DNA of 64,000 nucleotides, from contig OX352761.1 in the NCBI GenBank assembly GCA_947095585.1, positions 78,857,767 through 78,921,766 of the forward strand, given 5' to 3'. The notes beneath the pieces are model-generated. The model saw only the letters and a list, made by a program, of their open reading frames with translations, made no database searches and had not been told where the DNA came from. The stretch is from Nephrocerus scutellatus. Its lineage: Eukaryota; Arthropoda; Insecta; Diptera; Pipunculidae. Positions 1 to 11,059 of this stretch are shown piece after piece. Every line of letters starts with the position of its first letter. Positions within the stretch are counted from its first letter, which is position 1. The position numbers were made by a program, and so were the translations under genes.

Positions 1-779
1 TGCAATGATTATATAGGTTATACTCTTTGACAAACGAACCTCAATAACGTTCAAATTTAAAAATTTTGCGAACGAAAACGAACCCATAACATTTTGGAAC
101 AGGAAGTTGTTATAAATGTTATGAATAGAATGAAGTACTCTCATTACGTATAGTTGCGCAAATGGGCGCGATATCGCGCACTACCTTTAAAGGTAGCGAA
201 GCGTCACGGCCCCATAGTAGTCCAGATGTAGTGTCGTATTCTTTGCTTTTAAAGGGTGGCAATCTACTGGTTTGTTCTTAAATCATAGGCTATAGCAACT
301 TTTTTTGAACGATTTGCTCGAAATGTTGACAGCTCATCAGTCTGATATTCCGCCGCACGAAGCTATCATGTTTTGGCTTGAGGAGCGTTTCAAAATATTG
401 AAAATATTGCACATAATCTTCCACAGGGAGCAGTAACGGCGCCACTTCTGTTTATAATGTATATTTCCAAGGTACTGAAGGAGGAAATTAAAAAAAAATT
501 TAAAGCTCCACCATGGAGATTTATTGCTCACTTTTGGAGAGCTCATCGGGCAGATCCAGTCATATGCCTCGGAGATAGCCCTGGGGCTCTATCATGATTT
601 CCGCCGCGTAACAATTGTTACACGATATCGTGAATTTGGAATCACCACACACGATACTTTTTCGCCATCTATTTCGATATCGAGAAAAGTTCCGCAATCA
701 AAAACAAGGCGGACATTTTTTCGATCGGAAATTGACATTTCTTTTTAAATTCTCTATATTAACTTTGCGTGCCCGTGCC
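1..779. other. AT-rich DNA, no gene recognised
   Basis: Only short open frames occur on either strand and none shows a recognisable domain. There is a short GC-rich patch near 160-215. I see no RNA gene or mobile-element end here. Confidence 0.5.
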
Positions 780-1180
780 CCTGATTTTCTTAAAATTTTA
801 TATACATGTTTATCTCCGTGGTCATGAGGCCCATACTAATTTTTTTTTTAAAATAACCCGTTTTTTTTTTTTTCAAATTTTATATACATGTATATCTCCG
901 ATGGACAACACTTTGTAAAAATTTTGGAGACCCCGGGCCCCGGGGTCGTGAGTCTCCATACAATTTTTATTTTTAAAATCAACCCGATTTTGTTCAAATG
1001 TTATACACATGTGTATCTCCAATGGACAAGTCTTTTGTAAATTTTTTGAGTGAACGGGTCCTGAGGCCTGAGGGGTGCCAATATAAATCTTTTAAAAATA
1101 AGCCTGATTTTCTTAAAATTTTAAACACATGGGTATCTCCGATGGACAAAACTTTTGGAGTGAACAGGCCAGGATGGGCG
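780..1180. repeat. Degenerate satellite, left block part 1
   Basis: Successive copies share a core of CGATTTT, then TTTTATACACATGTGTAT, CTCCGATGGACAACACTTT, TAAAAATTTTGG, then a GC-rich segment with CCCCGGGCCCCGGGG, then an A/T run. The same core recurs at 10230-10480 and 11700-12330, where unit length can be measured at about 99-121 bp. The copies here are poorly preserved. Confidence 0.75.
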
Positions 1181-1189
1181 TTAGGAAAT

Positions 1190-1487
1190 TAGGGAAGAGA
1201 AAAAGATGAGGTGTCTTTGCATGCGTGTCTTAAATGAATGCAGATCATATAAATGCGGAAACAGAACCGGACAATTCATTCCACATAACTATAGTGCGGC
1301 TAAAGAAGGAATCTCTGAATTGGTTAGTACTTCTGAAGATAGGGCTAATGGTAGACTCCAGTAGAGGCACGGGTATTACGGATGGGTTTGAGAACAGGCG
1401 GGATGCATCTTGATGTTTCTTTTGAACACCGCTTGTGAAAAAAGCAATAAAACAGTGACAAGCGGAAAACATTCCTACGATTTTCAA
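1190..1487 (-). pseudogene. Remnant of a non-LTR reverse transcriptase C-terminus
   Basis: The minus-strand reading contains a tail resembling the end of jockey/RTE-like pol proteins: FRDSFFSRTIVMWNELSG. In the next frame it is followed by YDLHSFKTRMQRHL, which continues the same family pattern. The change of frame near 1245 shows the copy is broken. No catalytic reverse transcriptase motif survives, so it is a fossil fragment only. The assignment rests on the general SFF-RT-WN-LP tail pattern and is tentative. Confidence 0.5.
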
Positions 1488-1534
1488 GCGATTCGATTTT
1501 TTTCGCGATATTTACGTCACCAAAAAGTTTTATA

Positions 1535-1875
1535 GCGCGTGAACGGGCCCCGAGGCCCGAGGCGAACCCATAATTTTGTTTTAAAAATTAGCATGAGTTC
1601 ATCAAGTTTTAATTACATGCGTACTTCCGATGGACAAAACACTTCTGTAAATTTTTTGGAGTGAACGGGCCCTGATGCGCAAGGTGTTCCCATAAATTTT
1701 TTTTTAAATTAGCCCGATTTCTTCAAATTTTCAACACATCTTCGATGACAACACTTCCTATTGAAATTTGGAAGTGATAGAGCCCCGAGGTCGGGGCTCC
1801 TGTACAAATTGTTTACACATGTGTATCTCCAGTGACAAGAGTTTTTGATAAAATTTTGAAGTTAAGGAGATCTAA
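1535..1875. repeat. Degenerate satellite, left block part 2
   Basis: Further copies of the 99-121 bp repeat, with GTGAACGGGCCCTGA and TCTCCGATGGACAA-type segments. They lie on the other side of the reverse transcriptase remnant, which therefore seems to have inserted into, or been assembled with, the satellite. Confidence 0.7.
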
Positions 1876-2346
1876 TATTAATTTTTTCAATTTGTTTCGT
1901 CCAATTTGTCCTAAGGATTTCTAGTAATCGTTTTTTTCCTTCCTTCCAATTCAAATAAAAGTATCCTATGGTCGGAGGGAGATGGTTCGGAGGTTCATCT
2001 ATCTATTGAGTACTCGACTTACTGTCGTTGTTCCGAAGATGATGTTGAGTTCTTTTTTCTTCACGTTAGTTCTTAAAGTGGGTACCCTGCCTACATTATA
2101 TTCATAGATTATGACCCGTAATCGTTGCGGAGTGACTGACAGTACAAAAATTCTTAATTAGTGCTAACTTTGTCGTGCCAATACGTTTATTGCTGTTAGG
2201 TACTAAATGTTTCTGTTTATCACGACATTTTTTGTTTTGTCATTATTTTTATTTTCTTTAACAGTCATGTTCCGATCAAAGTAGTTTATTTGTTTCATTC
2301 TTTTTTCTTTTATTTTTTGTTGAACCTGACTTTCATTCATATTGTT
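1876..2346. other. AT-rich DNA, nothing recognised
   Basis: No open frame with recognisable similarity and no repeat structure other than T-rich runs (for example around 2230-2330). Confidence 0.5.
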
Positions 2347-3033
2347 TTAACACAATAGTGTCTTGGATACGGACATTTTTGTCTTCAAGAGTCGACCATT
2401 AAACAATTGACAAGGAGATAACTGCATACTTGCCAAAGGCGTAGTACTATATTCCAAGATTTGATACTGATACAGAGCCGTTTCACCATTTTCTAACATC
2501 GCTTTAAAATATTCTTTGCGATTGGTGCTCCCTTTTCGGCTAAGCCTTTGCGGTTGTCTTGGACTCGAATATTGTACGATCATGTTACATTCATCCACGA
2601 ACCTGTCAAATTGATCCGAGTTGAAAGAGTTATTATCACACTTTATTTTTGCGGATTTATGCTCAATATGTTCCACTATGAGAGATTGATATGAAGTTCA
2701 TTCCAGCATACTCAAAAATGTCCATCGCAGCGATGTGAAAGGGGTACTTAAGTGTTTTGTCCTGTACCAATGGCTCTTTTTGAATATTTCTTTTGAAAAG
2801 TTCACTTGTCTTACACGACATTACTATGTCTTTAGTTTGTTTATTCATATCTGGCCACCAGTAATGCAGTCTAGCACGAGCAAGAGTTTTTCTATTCCAA
2901 AATGTGGCGTATGCAACCACTTAGCGATTTGCTGTAGCCCAGTGGTTGCGAAAAAGCAAATCATTCTCAAAATGAAATTCCGATTTGAATGTATAGAATT
3001 CCTGACTGAAATTGTCAAGCTTATGTTGGCCAA
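2347..3033 (-). pseudogene. Gypsy-like LTR retroelement integrase, degenerate
   Basis: The minus strand reads through an integrase zinc-binding region: HTPHFGIEK in one frame, then ARARLHYWWPDMNKQ and a CxxC-like MSCKTSE in the next. A degenerate core domain follows with SSPRQPQ and a SPCQLFNGRLLKTK segment typical of gypsy-group integrases. At least two frame changes (near 2890 and 2665) and loss of key residues make it non-functional. A reverse transcriptase piece of similar type lies at 9730-10163 on the same strand, so both may belong to one ancient element split by later insertions. That link is an inference. Confidence 0.75.
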
Positions 3034-3144
3034 CCATTAGACATGAACTTGCAGATACACTTATACTGCTCATCTTGCTCGATTATAGAAGGATATATTT
3101 TATAATTTTCCTCTGACAGGCATGCAGCCCTTGTTACTGCATGA

Positions 3145-3975
3145 ATGACGCATAACAGCTCGTCCATTTCCATCACATCCGAAGAAGGTGTTAAATCTGC
3201 TCCTACTAACTACCGCCCTATTGCTTTGTTGTTGGTTCTTTCGAAGGTTATGGAGTCTATCATTAATTTTAGACTAATGAGCTATCTGGATACGAATGCA
3301 AAAATCGCTCTAGAGGTGAACTCATGACTCATTGTTGGGAGCAAAGCATTGAAAATCTAGGTGAATCAAGCGTCGTATCCCTGAATATTTCAAAGGCTTT
3401 TGATAGAGTATGGCATGATTGTTTTATGAATAAGATTCGTTCACTCAACCTCTCTCATTTCATGTATTAAGGATTATTTGTGGAACCGTAAAAGTTGTAT
3501 TAAACGGTATATCTTCAGCTTCACATGGTATCAATGCTGGCGTGCCACAAGGGTCATCCTTGTTTCATACGCTTTTCTTGATACAAGACGTTTTAACTTC
3601 TACCCCCTCTGAAGTATTAAGATTATATAAGACACTTGTTAGACCAATTTTAGAATTTAATTCATATGTGTGGGGTGGGACTCTAAAAACTAATTTGCAT
3701 TGTCTTTAAGGAATTCAGAATAGACTTATCCGGTTGATAAACGATGCAACCATTACTTCGTCTCTTGATTCTTTGGATCATAGACGAAATGTAGGAGCTT
3801 TAACTGTTTTCTATAATTTTTACTACGGTAGATGTTCTTTAGAAACCCGTTCTTTAGTTCCAGGTCCTTTTGTCAGCAACTTAAATACTTGTTTTGGTCT
3901 AATCAACATAGATTTGCCTTATAACCATTTTCATGTAGAACCCAACATTTTAAATCCTCCTTTTATCCGAGAGTG
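3145..3975 (+). pseudogene. Jockey/CR1-like non-LTR reverse transcriptase, degenerate
   Basis: In order along the plus strand, in shifting frames: NYRPIALL and LSKVMESII (fingers region, about 3200-3260), SLNISKAFDRVWHD (motif A with its aspartate, about 3378-3420), INAGVPQGSSL (motif B, about 3530-3565), and RLYKTLVRPILEF plus DHRRNVGALTVFY (thumb and tail, 3620-3800). Several frameshifts and stops interrupt it, and the FADD/YADD motif is missing through deletion. It is opposite in strand to the surrounding LTR elements. The exact clade cannot be fixed from these fragments. Confidence 0.8.
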
Positions 3976-4228
3976 ACTTCGATGTGGAATCAATTGGTCG
4001 ACTAAAGAACGACCCTAGTGTTCATTAGAGGATAAGATTATTTTATATATATAAAAAAATTTATTGATTTTTTGTATTACGAGGGGTGCCGTAAATGTTT
4101 TTAGAAAATGGTAATACTAGTGTTTTCCGATGCAAATCTCTATGTCAGTCAAAATGTTTAACATTTTTGGAGGTTATGTTTCTCAAAAGGAATCTGTCAG
4201 TTCGCATCGTAACTTTGTTTTTTATTTA

Positions 4229-4740
4229 CTTTACGCGTGAAAATGTTCGTGTGATGATTTATTACGATTTTCAAAAGGGGCTTACTCAACAACAGCTTCG
4301 AATCAATTCATTCGACTTTTGGGGACGAAGCACCATCCTTGGCTAGTGTTTATAATTGGTACAATGAATTTAAATATACGACCTTTTAGTTGCCTGAGGT
4401 TTACAAGAAATTGAGAGAAAGCAACCAAAAACGGTGAATCATTTTGCATCACGATAATGCGAGCTCACACACATCACATCAAACAAGCGAGTATTTGAGC
4501 ACTAAAACGATTAAATTGATGGGTCATCCGCCTTACAGCCCCGACTTCGCACCCAATGACTTCTTCCTGTTCCCAACAATCAAAGATAAGATGCGTAGAC
4601 AACGATTTTTATCGCCTGAAGAAGCGGTTGAAGCGTTCAACAACCATGTTTTTGAGCTATCATCTTCGGACTCGAAAATGTATTTCGATAAATGGTTTGA
4701 GCGTATGCAATCGTGTCATGGTCAAGGTTTTCTGTAGTTT
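4229..4740 (+). pseudogene. mariner transposase remnant (DD34D)
   Basis: The N-terminal helix-turn-helix start is visible (ENVRVMIYYDFQKGLTQQQ), then a frameshift into SLASVYNWYNEFK. The middle of the gene, including the first catalytic Asp, is deleted. The remainder is well kept: HHDNASSHTS with the second Asp (codon 4453-4455), then YSPDFAPNDFFLFP with the third. Exactly 34 residues separate the two aspartates, matching the DD34D spacing of mariner. It ends at a stop near 4738. A possible 5' terminal repeat starts at CGAGGGGTGCC (about 4080), but I found no matching 3' end. Confidence 0.85.
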
Positions 4741-4876
4741 CCCCTGACCATGATTCATTGATATAAGCATTTGGACTCGCGTCGTTTTTGTTTCGTGTCT
4801 TATTTTTCCTATTGCTTTTTCAATTTATCAGAGAGAATTCTGAGAAAATAAATGGAAACCGGCTACAAGCGTGAGG

Positions 4877-4907
4877 AATGTGATATATTGTAAATCACAT
4901 TCCTTTG
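4877..4907. repeat. Short perfect stem-loop
   Basis: AGGAATGTGAT and its exact reverse complement ATCACATTCCT flank a short AT loop. It may be the end of a small foldback element, but no wider element could be delimited. Confidence 0.5.
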
Positions 4908-4952
4908 ATTTTTAATATTTATTTTTAATAAAGGGCATAGCCCACCATATTG

Positions 4953-4957
4953 CCGTG
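4953..4957. repeat. Target site duplication, left copy (CCGTG)
   Basis: CCGTG directly precedes the left LTR. The same five bases directly follow the right LTR at 9710-9714. Confidence 0.9.
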
Positions 4958-5149
4958 TGTTGTGTTTGAATATTAAAAGAAAGATTGGGTATGTAAAACA
5001 ACAACTTATCTATTACGATTATCAATTCCTTAAGTACAAATCACAAAATACAAAAATGTCCGACCATGCGGCTTCAACTCGCTCAACCAACTGTCCCCGC
5101 ATGGCTATCTGTCATTCCTCATTTCGCGATGCTATCCGCGGTGCCAACA
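4958..5149 (-). repeat. 3' LTR of the mag-type element
   Basis: 192 bp, TGTTG...CAACA. It matches 9518-9709 except at about five bases. Confidence 0.93.
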
Positions 5150-5159
5150 TCCCCCCTCT
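5150..5159 (-). promoter_or_regulatory. Polypurine tract
   Basis: On the minus strand AGAGGGGGGA lies directly before the 3' LTR, the expected place for plus-strand DNA priming. Confidence 0.85.
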
Positions 5160-5163
5160 ATAA

Positions 5164-7753
5164 TTATGAATAGTCCCGTGTATAGTGGTCATGCCAACCA
5201 GGTGGACGTCGAACTCGGGTAGACCTTCGATACGCTGATGTTGCTGGGGATCCGGGCTGACTTTCATCTAAACTGACCGGTTGATGTGAGTTGATGTTGG
5301 TTTCAGGAGGAGAGCTTGGAGTACTTTCCACTTTGACTGCAGGCTGCAAAGCTGGTGCAATTATGTTGGACCGACTTTGACTTATGTCCGATGTAACAGG
5401 TGTGAGCCCGTTCTGTTCTCAGCATGGCGCAGACGAAGCTGATTAATGTGTTTGCGCCTTAAATATTCTTGTCCATCTAACGTGATGTTTACTTCGTAGT
5501 TGACATTTCCTTGTTTGTTGACAACTAAGCCGGGAGCCCAAATGTGTTTGTTTCTTTTGTAAACCTTTGCGTAAATTGGATCTCCTGGATTAAGGCTGCG
5601 GTGTTTCGCTTTGTTCCTCCGGTTATATTGTTCTTCCATTTGTCGATTACGAAAAACTGTGCGAACTTTCGGGTTTCTTTAAAAGATCAATGTTTGTATT
5701 CATTTTCCTTCCTATGAAACTTTCGGCTGGTGATTTTGATTGTGGAGCATTTCGATTGGGTGTTGATCGGTATGCTAATAAAAATTCTTGAAGATGATCG
5801 ATATCCGTCCCTCCTTCTTTGAATTTAGCTAATGCTCTCTTCAATGTGTCCACAAAGCGTTTCGCTTGCCCGTTTGATTGAGGGTGGTATGGAGCGATTC
5901 GTGTGTGTTTAATTCCTTTGGACTTGCAGAACTCTTGAAAAGAAGCACTAACAAATTGAGTGCCATTGTCCGAGACTATTTCTATAGGCTGTCCAAAATG
6001 CGAAAAAAATTCGGAAAATTTCTGGATACTTTGAATATGCATCAACAACCACAAAATAGTATTTAGAGTTGATTGGCCCTGCGATGTCAATGTGAAGGCG
6101 TTGCATGGGTGAGGTTGTTAGGGGCCAAGAACTTAGCAATGTTTTTACTGGAGACCTTGCTTCTAAAGCACAACCTTGACATTGTCGCACCCAGTTTGTG
6201 ATATCGGCATCGATTGTGGGCCAATAAACATGTGAGCGTGCGATTTCTTTCATTCTCACTATGCCCTGGTGTCCTTGGTGTAGTTGAGTGAGAACTCGCT
6301 TGCGAAAAATGTCTGGAATAATTATGCGTTCGCCGTATAGCAAACAATTATCCAGTATTGAAATTGCATCTTTTCGGTTGAAAAATGCTGATAGGTTGGG
6401 GTCATCTGGTTTTTCCGGCCAACCATTGCGGATGTAATTTGATATTGTCTGTAAAGATTTATCATTTTTTGTTCCAGCACTTACCATGTGAAATGTGAGA
6501 GGCAGTGACTGGATGCTGTCCTGAAGAATTGATTTTACGTCTGCTTCTAGTCTAGCGCTAGCTACTACAAATTCCTCATCTGGTTTGATTTGATTGTTGA
6601 TTAAGCGGGAAAGAAAGTCGACATAACCAAAATCGTGAGTTGAGATATATTTTATATCGAAGTCGTAAGACATTAAAGTTAATGCCCAACGTTGAAGTCT
6701 GTTTACCGTATGTGTTGGTATTCCCTTTTTAGATCCGAAAATTGACAGCAGCGGTTTATGGTCTGTATAGAGACTGAAAGTTCTTCCATAGATCATACGG
6801 TGAAACTTGGTAACTGCAAAAACTAGAGCCAATGCTTCTTTTTCTATTTGGCTGTAATTTTTTTCTGCTGCCGTGAGCGAGCGAGAAACGTGGTAAATAG
6901 CCATTTCGGTTCCATCCTTCATGACGTGAGAAATACGAGCTCCAATTCCAACGATTGATGCGTCTGCTGCTACTACTATTGGCAGTTTTGGATTGTAATG
7001 AGTGACCAACAAATCCGATGACAATATTGTTTTGAATTTATCAAAACTTTGTTGGCATTCTGTTGACCATGACCACTTTGAGTTGCCTTTGAGAAGTTCA
7101 TATAAAGGTGCTCGTAGGACACGCATTTGCTTGATAAATTTGCCATAATAATTTACGGCTCCCAAAAATGAACGAAGCTCACTGACGTTTGTTGGTGCTG
7201 GTAGCTTTTTAATGGCTGTGAGCTTGTTTGGATCTGGTCGAAGTCCTTCTTTGCTGATGATATGCCCCAAGTACTTGCACTCCTTCGCAAAGAATATGCA
7301 TTTGTCCCAATTGACCGTGAGGCCATACTCTGCAAATCTTCTCAGTACTTCTTGAACTGCAATGATATTTTCTCCTTCCTTTTCTGTCGCCACAATAACA
7401 TCGTCGATATAGGCTGATGCTTCTTGTATTCCTGCGAGAATCGTGTCCATTGCTTTTTGAAAAGCACCGGGGGCTGCTTTGATTCTTGGGGCGAGTCTGT
7501 TTACTGTGTATAAACCACGGTGAGTGTGAATGGTGAGTAACTTTTTTGTTTCATCGTCTACTTCCATTTGTAAGTAAGCGTCTGACAAGTCTATGCGAGT
7601 AAAACATTTGCAATTCGACATTTTTGCAAAAATTTCCTCTGGAAGTGGGAGCGGATGGTTGTGAGACTCTACCCTAGCATTTAATCCTGTCGAATAATCT
7701 GCGCAGATGCGAATGCTTCCGTTAGCTCGTTTGACTACGACTATTGGAGCTGC
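5164..7753 (-). pseudogene. pol of the mag-type element (RT, RNase H, integrase), broken
   Basis: Directly after the in-frame TAG at 7754-7756 the same frame continues into reverse transcriptase (FTRIDLSDAYLQ; YIDD about 70 residues further on), then RNase H (AADAS; YTDHKPLL). Next comes the integrase HHCC finger (HQGHQG ... CQGCALEA) and the first core Asp (HIDIAGP). Near 6020 the frame shifts; the rest of the integrase core, with SDNGTQF and HPQSNGQAKRF, lies at 5647-6090. Another break near 5645 separates the integrase C-terminal region (5382-5639). The final basic tail with RRSTRVRRPPGW is at 5164-5349. Each domain is recognisable and in the normal Ty3/gypsy order, but at least one nonsense codon and two frame changes prevent a full polyprotein. 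Confidence 0.9.
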
Positions 7754-9418
7754 CTAGGCAGAGTAGCTGATGGGTGTGATGATATCAGCATCCTGTAGTC
7801 GATTTAGTTCCTTGTCTACTAAAGGTAAAACTGAAAAAGCTACTGGTCTTTTTGGAACGAAAACCGGTTTTGCGTTGGCTTTCATCTGAAGACCGATTTT
7901 AAATTTCGTGCAGTGACCTAGACTATTTCGGAAAACTTCTGGAAATTGATTCCTGATTGATGTAATGACTGCTTCTCTGTCGGCTGCGCTAATTGTTTTG
8001 CAAAAACTTCTGATTGGTTTCTCCCATAGGTTGAATTTCTCCATTAAATCTACTCCGAAAATATTGAGACTGCTGATTTCGGAAACATAGACTGTGCTGA
8101 CATGATGATTGCCTTGGAGAGTAATGTGGGCGTCAAATTTGCCTATGATGGGGAGTTGATTTGAAGAAGCGTCTCTGGCTGTGTGACTCGTTTTTCTTAG
8201 CGCTGGGGATCCGATTGATAACCAAACTGGCTTCGAAGTGATTGTGATGTCAGAACCCGTGTCGATTTGGAGTCTAACATAGTTGCCATTGATGTTGAGG
8301 TCGACATGCTTGCGTCTTTGTGTCCACTGTTGTTGGTTAACAGCAAAAACACGATTGCTTTTCGCTGGGTGTGATCGCCCTTGCTGAGACTTTTTCTTAT
8401 AAGTTTCTGCTGTATTGTTCACTTGCTTTGGTGATCTCCTGAAACAAGGACAATACCCTTCTTTGTGACCCACTTTGCTGCACTCTCTGCACTTATGATT
8501 TGAAAAAGAGCAGTCTTTCGAAAAGTGCATACCACCACAATTCCAACAAGGAGTTCTGGGTTTTGTGTTGCTATCCTTTTGGTGATTTTTTTCTTCGTTT
8601 TTGAAGAATATCCGGCGGTGTGGTTGGGTTTTCCTAGACACCACGTGTTGAACGATGGATGGTCCCGCTTCGATCATGAACGTGTCATTTTTAAGATTTT
8701 GACAGCGAAGAATTTCTGCCACCAGCTTATCCACTGTCAAATCTAACTGTGTGTCGAGGAGTGACAGAAGCTTGATGCGAATATCTGCATCCTTCGACGA
8801 TTTGAGACCCATCACAAAGATGATGCATTTAAGCTGATTCTTTGTGAACTTTTCAAGCTCGAAATTTTCACAATTGCGGTTGACTTTGGCTGCAAACGTT
8901 ATGTAATCCTCCATATCACCTTTTTTCATTTGAAGGCAATTAAACCTTGTGGCAAACACTGACTCGGAGCGCCCGAATAAAATAGATAACTTGCTTACCG
9001 TTTCGGAAAAACTCAAATCTCGGGGCAGTTGTGGTAAAATGTAATCCACATAATTGTCGTGTGCTATAGGATGAATTTTACGAAGTAACAGTCTTACCTT
9101 GCTCGAGTCGTCAAATTCTTTTGCGTCTTCCGCAAAGAGATCTTCATAACGCCTGTACCAAACTGGAAACGTTTGTCCATTCTCGGGATCATGATGAAAT
9201 TTATTGATATTTTTCGCCAATGCGTCCATTTTCAGTTCTGACGCTGTACCATTTCGTGCACCCAAAGACATTTGAACAATTTGGTCAAGGAGAGCGCTGT
9301 TCTGTGCTATTATTTGTACCAAAATAGGGTCCATGCTTGGAGATTGTGTCTGACTTTGAGCTCCAGTTGGTTGATGCGCTGAAGTGTGAGCTGAAGGTGG
9401 TGGATCGTTGCTTGACAT
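7754..9418 (-). pseudogene. gag-protease region of the mag-type element
   Basis: A 554-codon frame from an ATG at 9418. The N-terminus is proline/serine/glutamine-rich. A capsid-like region follows (FPVWYRRYEDLF; LPRDLSFSETVSKL), then two CCHC knuckles at about residues 290-302 (CWNCGGMHFSKDC) and 309-322 (CRECSKVGHKEGYC), and an aspartic protease with DTGS near residue 385. The frame runs into the first part of reverse transcriptase and stops at TAG (7754-7756). That stop is inside the reverse transcriptase domain, not at a gag/pol border, so a mutation is more likely than programmed readthrough. Gag and pol therefore seem to have been one frame in the ancestor. Confidence 0.9.
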
Positions 9419-9501
9419 TTTTCTTTGGTTATGTGAAAAAAAAATTCTAATCGCAAATTATTTTTTTTTTCGTTCCTTCCGTTTTTTTTTCTTTCAGCGG
9501 A

Positions 9502-9514
9502 ATCCTCGTCGCCA
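9502..9514 (-). promoter_or_regulatory. Primer binding site (serine tRNA type)
   Basis: Three bases inside the 5' LTR the minus strand reads TGGCGACGAGGAT. This is complementary to ATCCTCGTCGCCA, the 3' end expected for animal tRNA-Ser(GCU) with CCA added (tRNA sequence recalled from general knowledge). Serine-tRNA priming is known for mag. Confidence 0.8.
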
Positions 9515-9517
9515 CTT

Positions 9518-9709
9518 TGTTGTGTTTGAATATTAAATGAAAGATTGGGTATGTAAAACAACAACTTATATATTACGATTATCAATTCCTTAAGTACAAA
9601 TCACAAAATACAAAAAAGTCCGAACATGCGGCTTCAACTCGCTCAACCAAATGTCCCCGCATGGCTATCTGTCATTCCTCATTTCGCGATGCTATCCGCG
9701 GTGCCAACA
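9518..9709 (-). repeat. 5' LTR of the mag-type element
   Basis: 192 bp, TGTTG...CAACA, near-identical partner of 4958-5149. It should carry the promoter, but I could not place a TATA box with confidence. Confidence 0.93.
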
Positions 9710-9714
9710 CCGTG
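9710..9714. repeat. Target site duplication, right copy (CCGTG)
   Basis: Identical to 4953-4957. Five bases is the usual duplication length for Ty3/gypsy insertions. Confidence 0.9.
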
Positions 9715-9729
9715 ACGCAAGTCATTCAG

Positions 9730-10163
9730 GGAGTTCTCCCTTGGCAATGAGTTTTATGCATAAAAAGAGGCTTATGATCTAAACAAATTCATAATTTGCC
9801 GTTCGGCATCTCCACAATTCGCAAGTTATTAACCCAGTCTTTTGGATAAGACACAGGTGAAATGATTCCTTCCAGTACCAACCACTTTAATTCTGAATCC
9901 AAAGGTTCTAGTAGGCTCTGCGGTATTCGTTTTTTATAATGCAGTGATGGTTCTGCATCATCTTTCAGTATGATAGATTGTGTCGATGAAAATCTTCCAA
10001 TACCATCAAAAAGATCAGGAAAGTCCTTCACAAATTGTTCTTTTGTTGGCAAGCAAGCAACTAAGTCAGTGTCCAATCGTCCAATAATATTAAATTTAAT
10101 AGAGCTGTCTAAACCCAAATTTAGTTCAAAAGTGTCTTCCACAACAAGAAATCTAGTTGTCAT
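9730..10163 (-). pseudogene. Gypsy-like protease/reverse transcriptase N-terminal fragment
   Basis: The minus strand encodes the link between protease and reverse transcriptase of a gypsy-group element: FPDLFDGIGRF, then ELKWLVLEGIISPV, DWVNNL and VEMPNGKL. It then hits a TGA, after which ICLDHKPL continues the same domain. The catalytic palm is missing; the mag-type element's right border is at 9709. A matching integrase fragment lies at 2347-3033. Its degeneration is much greater than that of the mag-type element, so it is the older host into which later elements went (inference). Confidence 0.8.
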
Positions 10164-10189
10164 GTTCTTTTTAAATTCTCTATAATAAC

Positions 10190-10480
10190 TTCGCGTGGCC
10201 GTGTCTGGCGAACTGGCACACCAAATCTTTTGATCAATTTTTAAACCACTTCCTAAAGCCCGATTTTATTAAAACTTTGCACACATGTGTATTTCCCATG
10301 ACAACACTTTCTATTAACATTTTGGGCCCCTCGGGAGTCGGGTTCGGGGGCTCCAATACAAATATTTTACAAAATGTACCCAATTTTCTTAAAATTTTAT
10401 ACGCATGTGTATCTTCGTTGGACAATACTTTTTGTAAAAATTTTTAGTGATCGGGCCCGGGAGTCGGGGCACCCTCGTCA
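10190..10480. repeat. Degenerate satellite, right block part 1
   Basis: Two to three copies of the CGATTTT / ACACATGTGTAT / TGGACAA / GGGCCC-type unit also seen at 780-1870 and 11700-12330. Confidence 0.7.
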
Positions 10481-10481
10481 G

Positions 10482-10900
10482 AGTTAGAGAAAAAAAATTA
10501 CTTTCACATTAAAGTTCAGCAGGGGGCGTGTGCAAAAGAGGCCGGGCCTAAATATTGGTATCAAATGAAAGGTGAAAAATTGTTCTACATAACTGCATTA
10601 TGGGCGTGACCCAATTTTTTTTAATAAAACTTCAACAAGAGCTGATATGATTCCCTCGCTTATTTTGTTTATATTCAGATATGAGTTTTTCCTTTTAAAA
10701 GGCGTTTTTAAAGATTGTGGACACTGTAAAGTAACGTGCGCTCAATTAATTTATCATGGGCCACGCCATTGCAAATGGTATGGCTGTGCAGAAGTAATTT
10801 TCACCTTTCATTTTCTAACAATATTTAGGCCCACTCACTTTCAAATAAGCCCCCTGCTGAACTTTAATGTAAAAATAATTTTTTGTCTATAACTCTGTCG
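10482..10900. repeat. Inverted repeat with about 110-bp arms
   Basis: The segment at 10482-10592 (TTAAAGTTCAGCAGGGGGCG, then GGGCCTAAATATTG and GAAAGGTGAAAA) is the imperfect reverse complement of 10795-10900. The arms enclose about 200 bp with no coding similarity. Related sequence recurs in direct orientation at 11148-11260 and 11480-11530, so this is a dispersed repeat family, perhaps a foldback element. Confidence 0.7.
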
Positions 10901-11059
10901 ATGCGGGTTGATTAAACCGATTTTTTTTACGATGAAATGTATTCTACTTACCTTTTATTTGATTTCCAAACAAGATTGCGGTTTTTTTGGTCTGCACAAT
11001 AAGGGCTTTCAGTGTCTGAGAGCCGTAACCAAGTAAAGCCAAGTAAAAACTCAAATATA

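Larger units (their letters stand above)
4958..9709 (-). mobile_element. mag-type Ty3/gypsy LTR retrotransposon, structurally complete
   Basis: Two 192-bp LTRs (4958-5149 and 9518-9709) begin TGTTG and end CAACA, and differ at about five positions. The element is flanked by a 5-bp direct duplication CCGTG (4953-4957 and 9710-9714), which proves integrase-mediated insertion. On the minus strand the order is 5' LTR, primer site, gag, protease, reverse transcriptase, RNase H, integrase, polypurine tract, 3' LTR. There is no envelope gene. The serine-tRNA-type primer site and the gag/protease style fit the mag lineage. Coding lesions (TAG at 7754-7756, frameshifts near 6020 and 5650) show it is now inactive. 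The small LTR divergence suggests a fairly recent insertion. Confidence 0.93.

Noticed and set aside
4080..4740. Complete mariner with both terminal repeats
   Set aside because: Only a possible left end was found. No matching inverted copy lies to the right, and the transposase has lost its middle part.
7754..7756. TAG as a gag-pol readthrough signal
   Set aside because: The codon lies inside the reverse transcriptase domain, not at a gag/pol border, and other lesions exist downstream. A nonsense mutation is simpler.
10647..10892. Open frame of 81 codons as a small gene
   Set aside because: It spans one arm of an inverted repeat and has no recognisable domain. The corresponding frame is not kept in other copies of the repeat.
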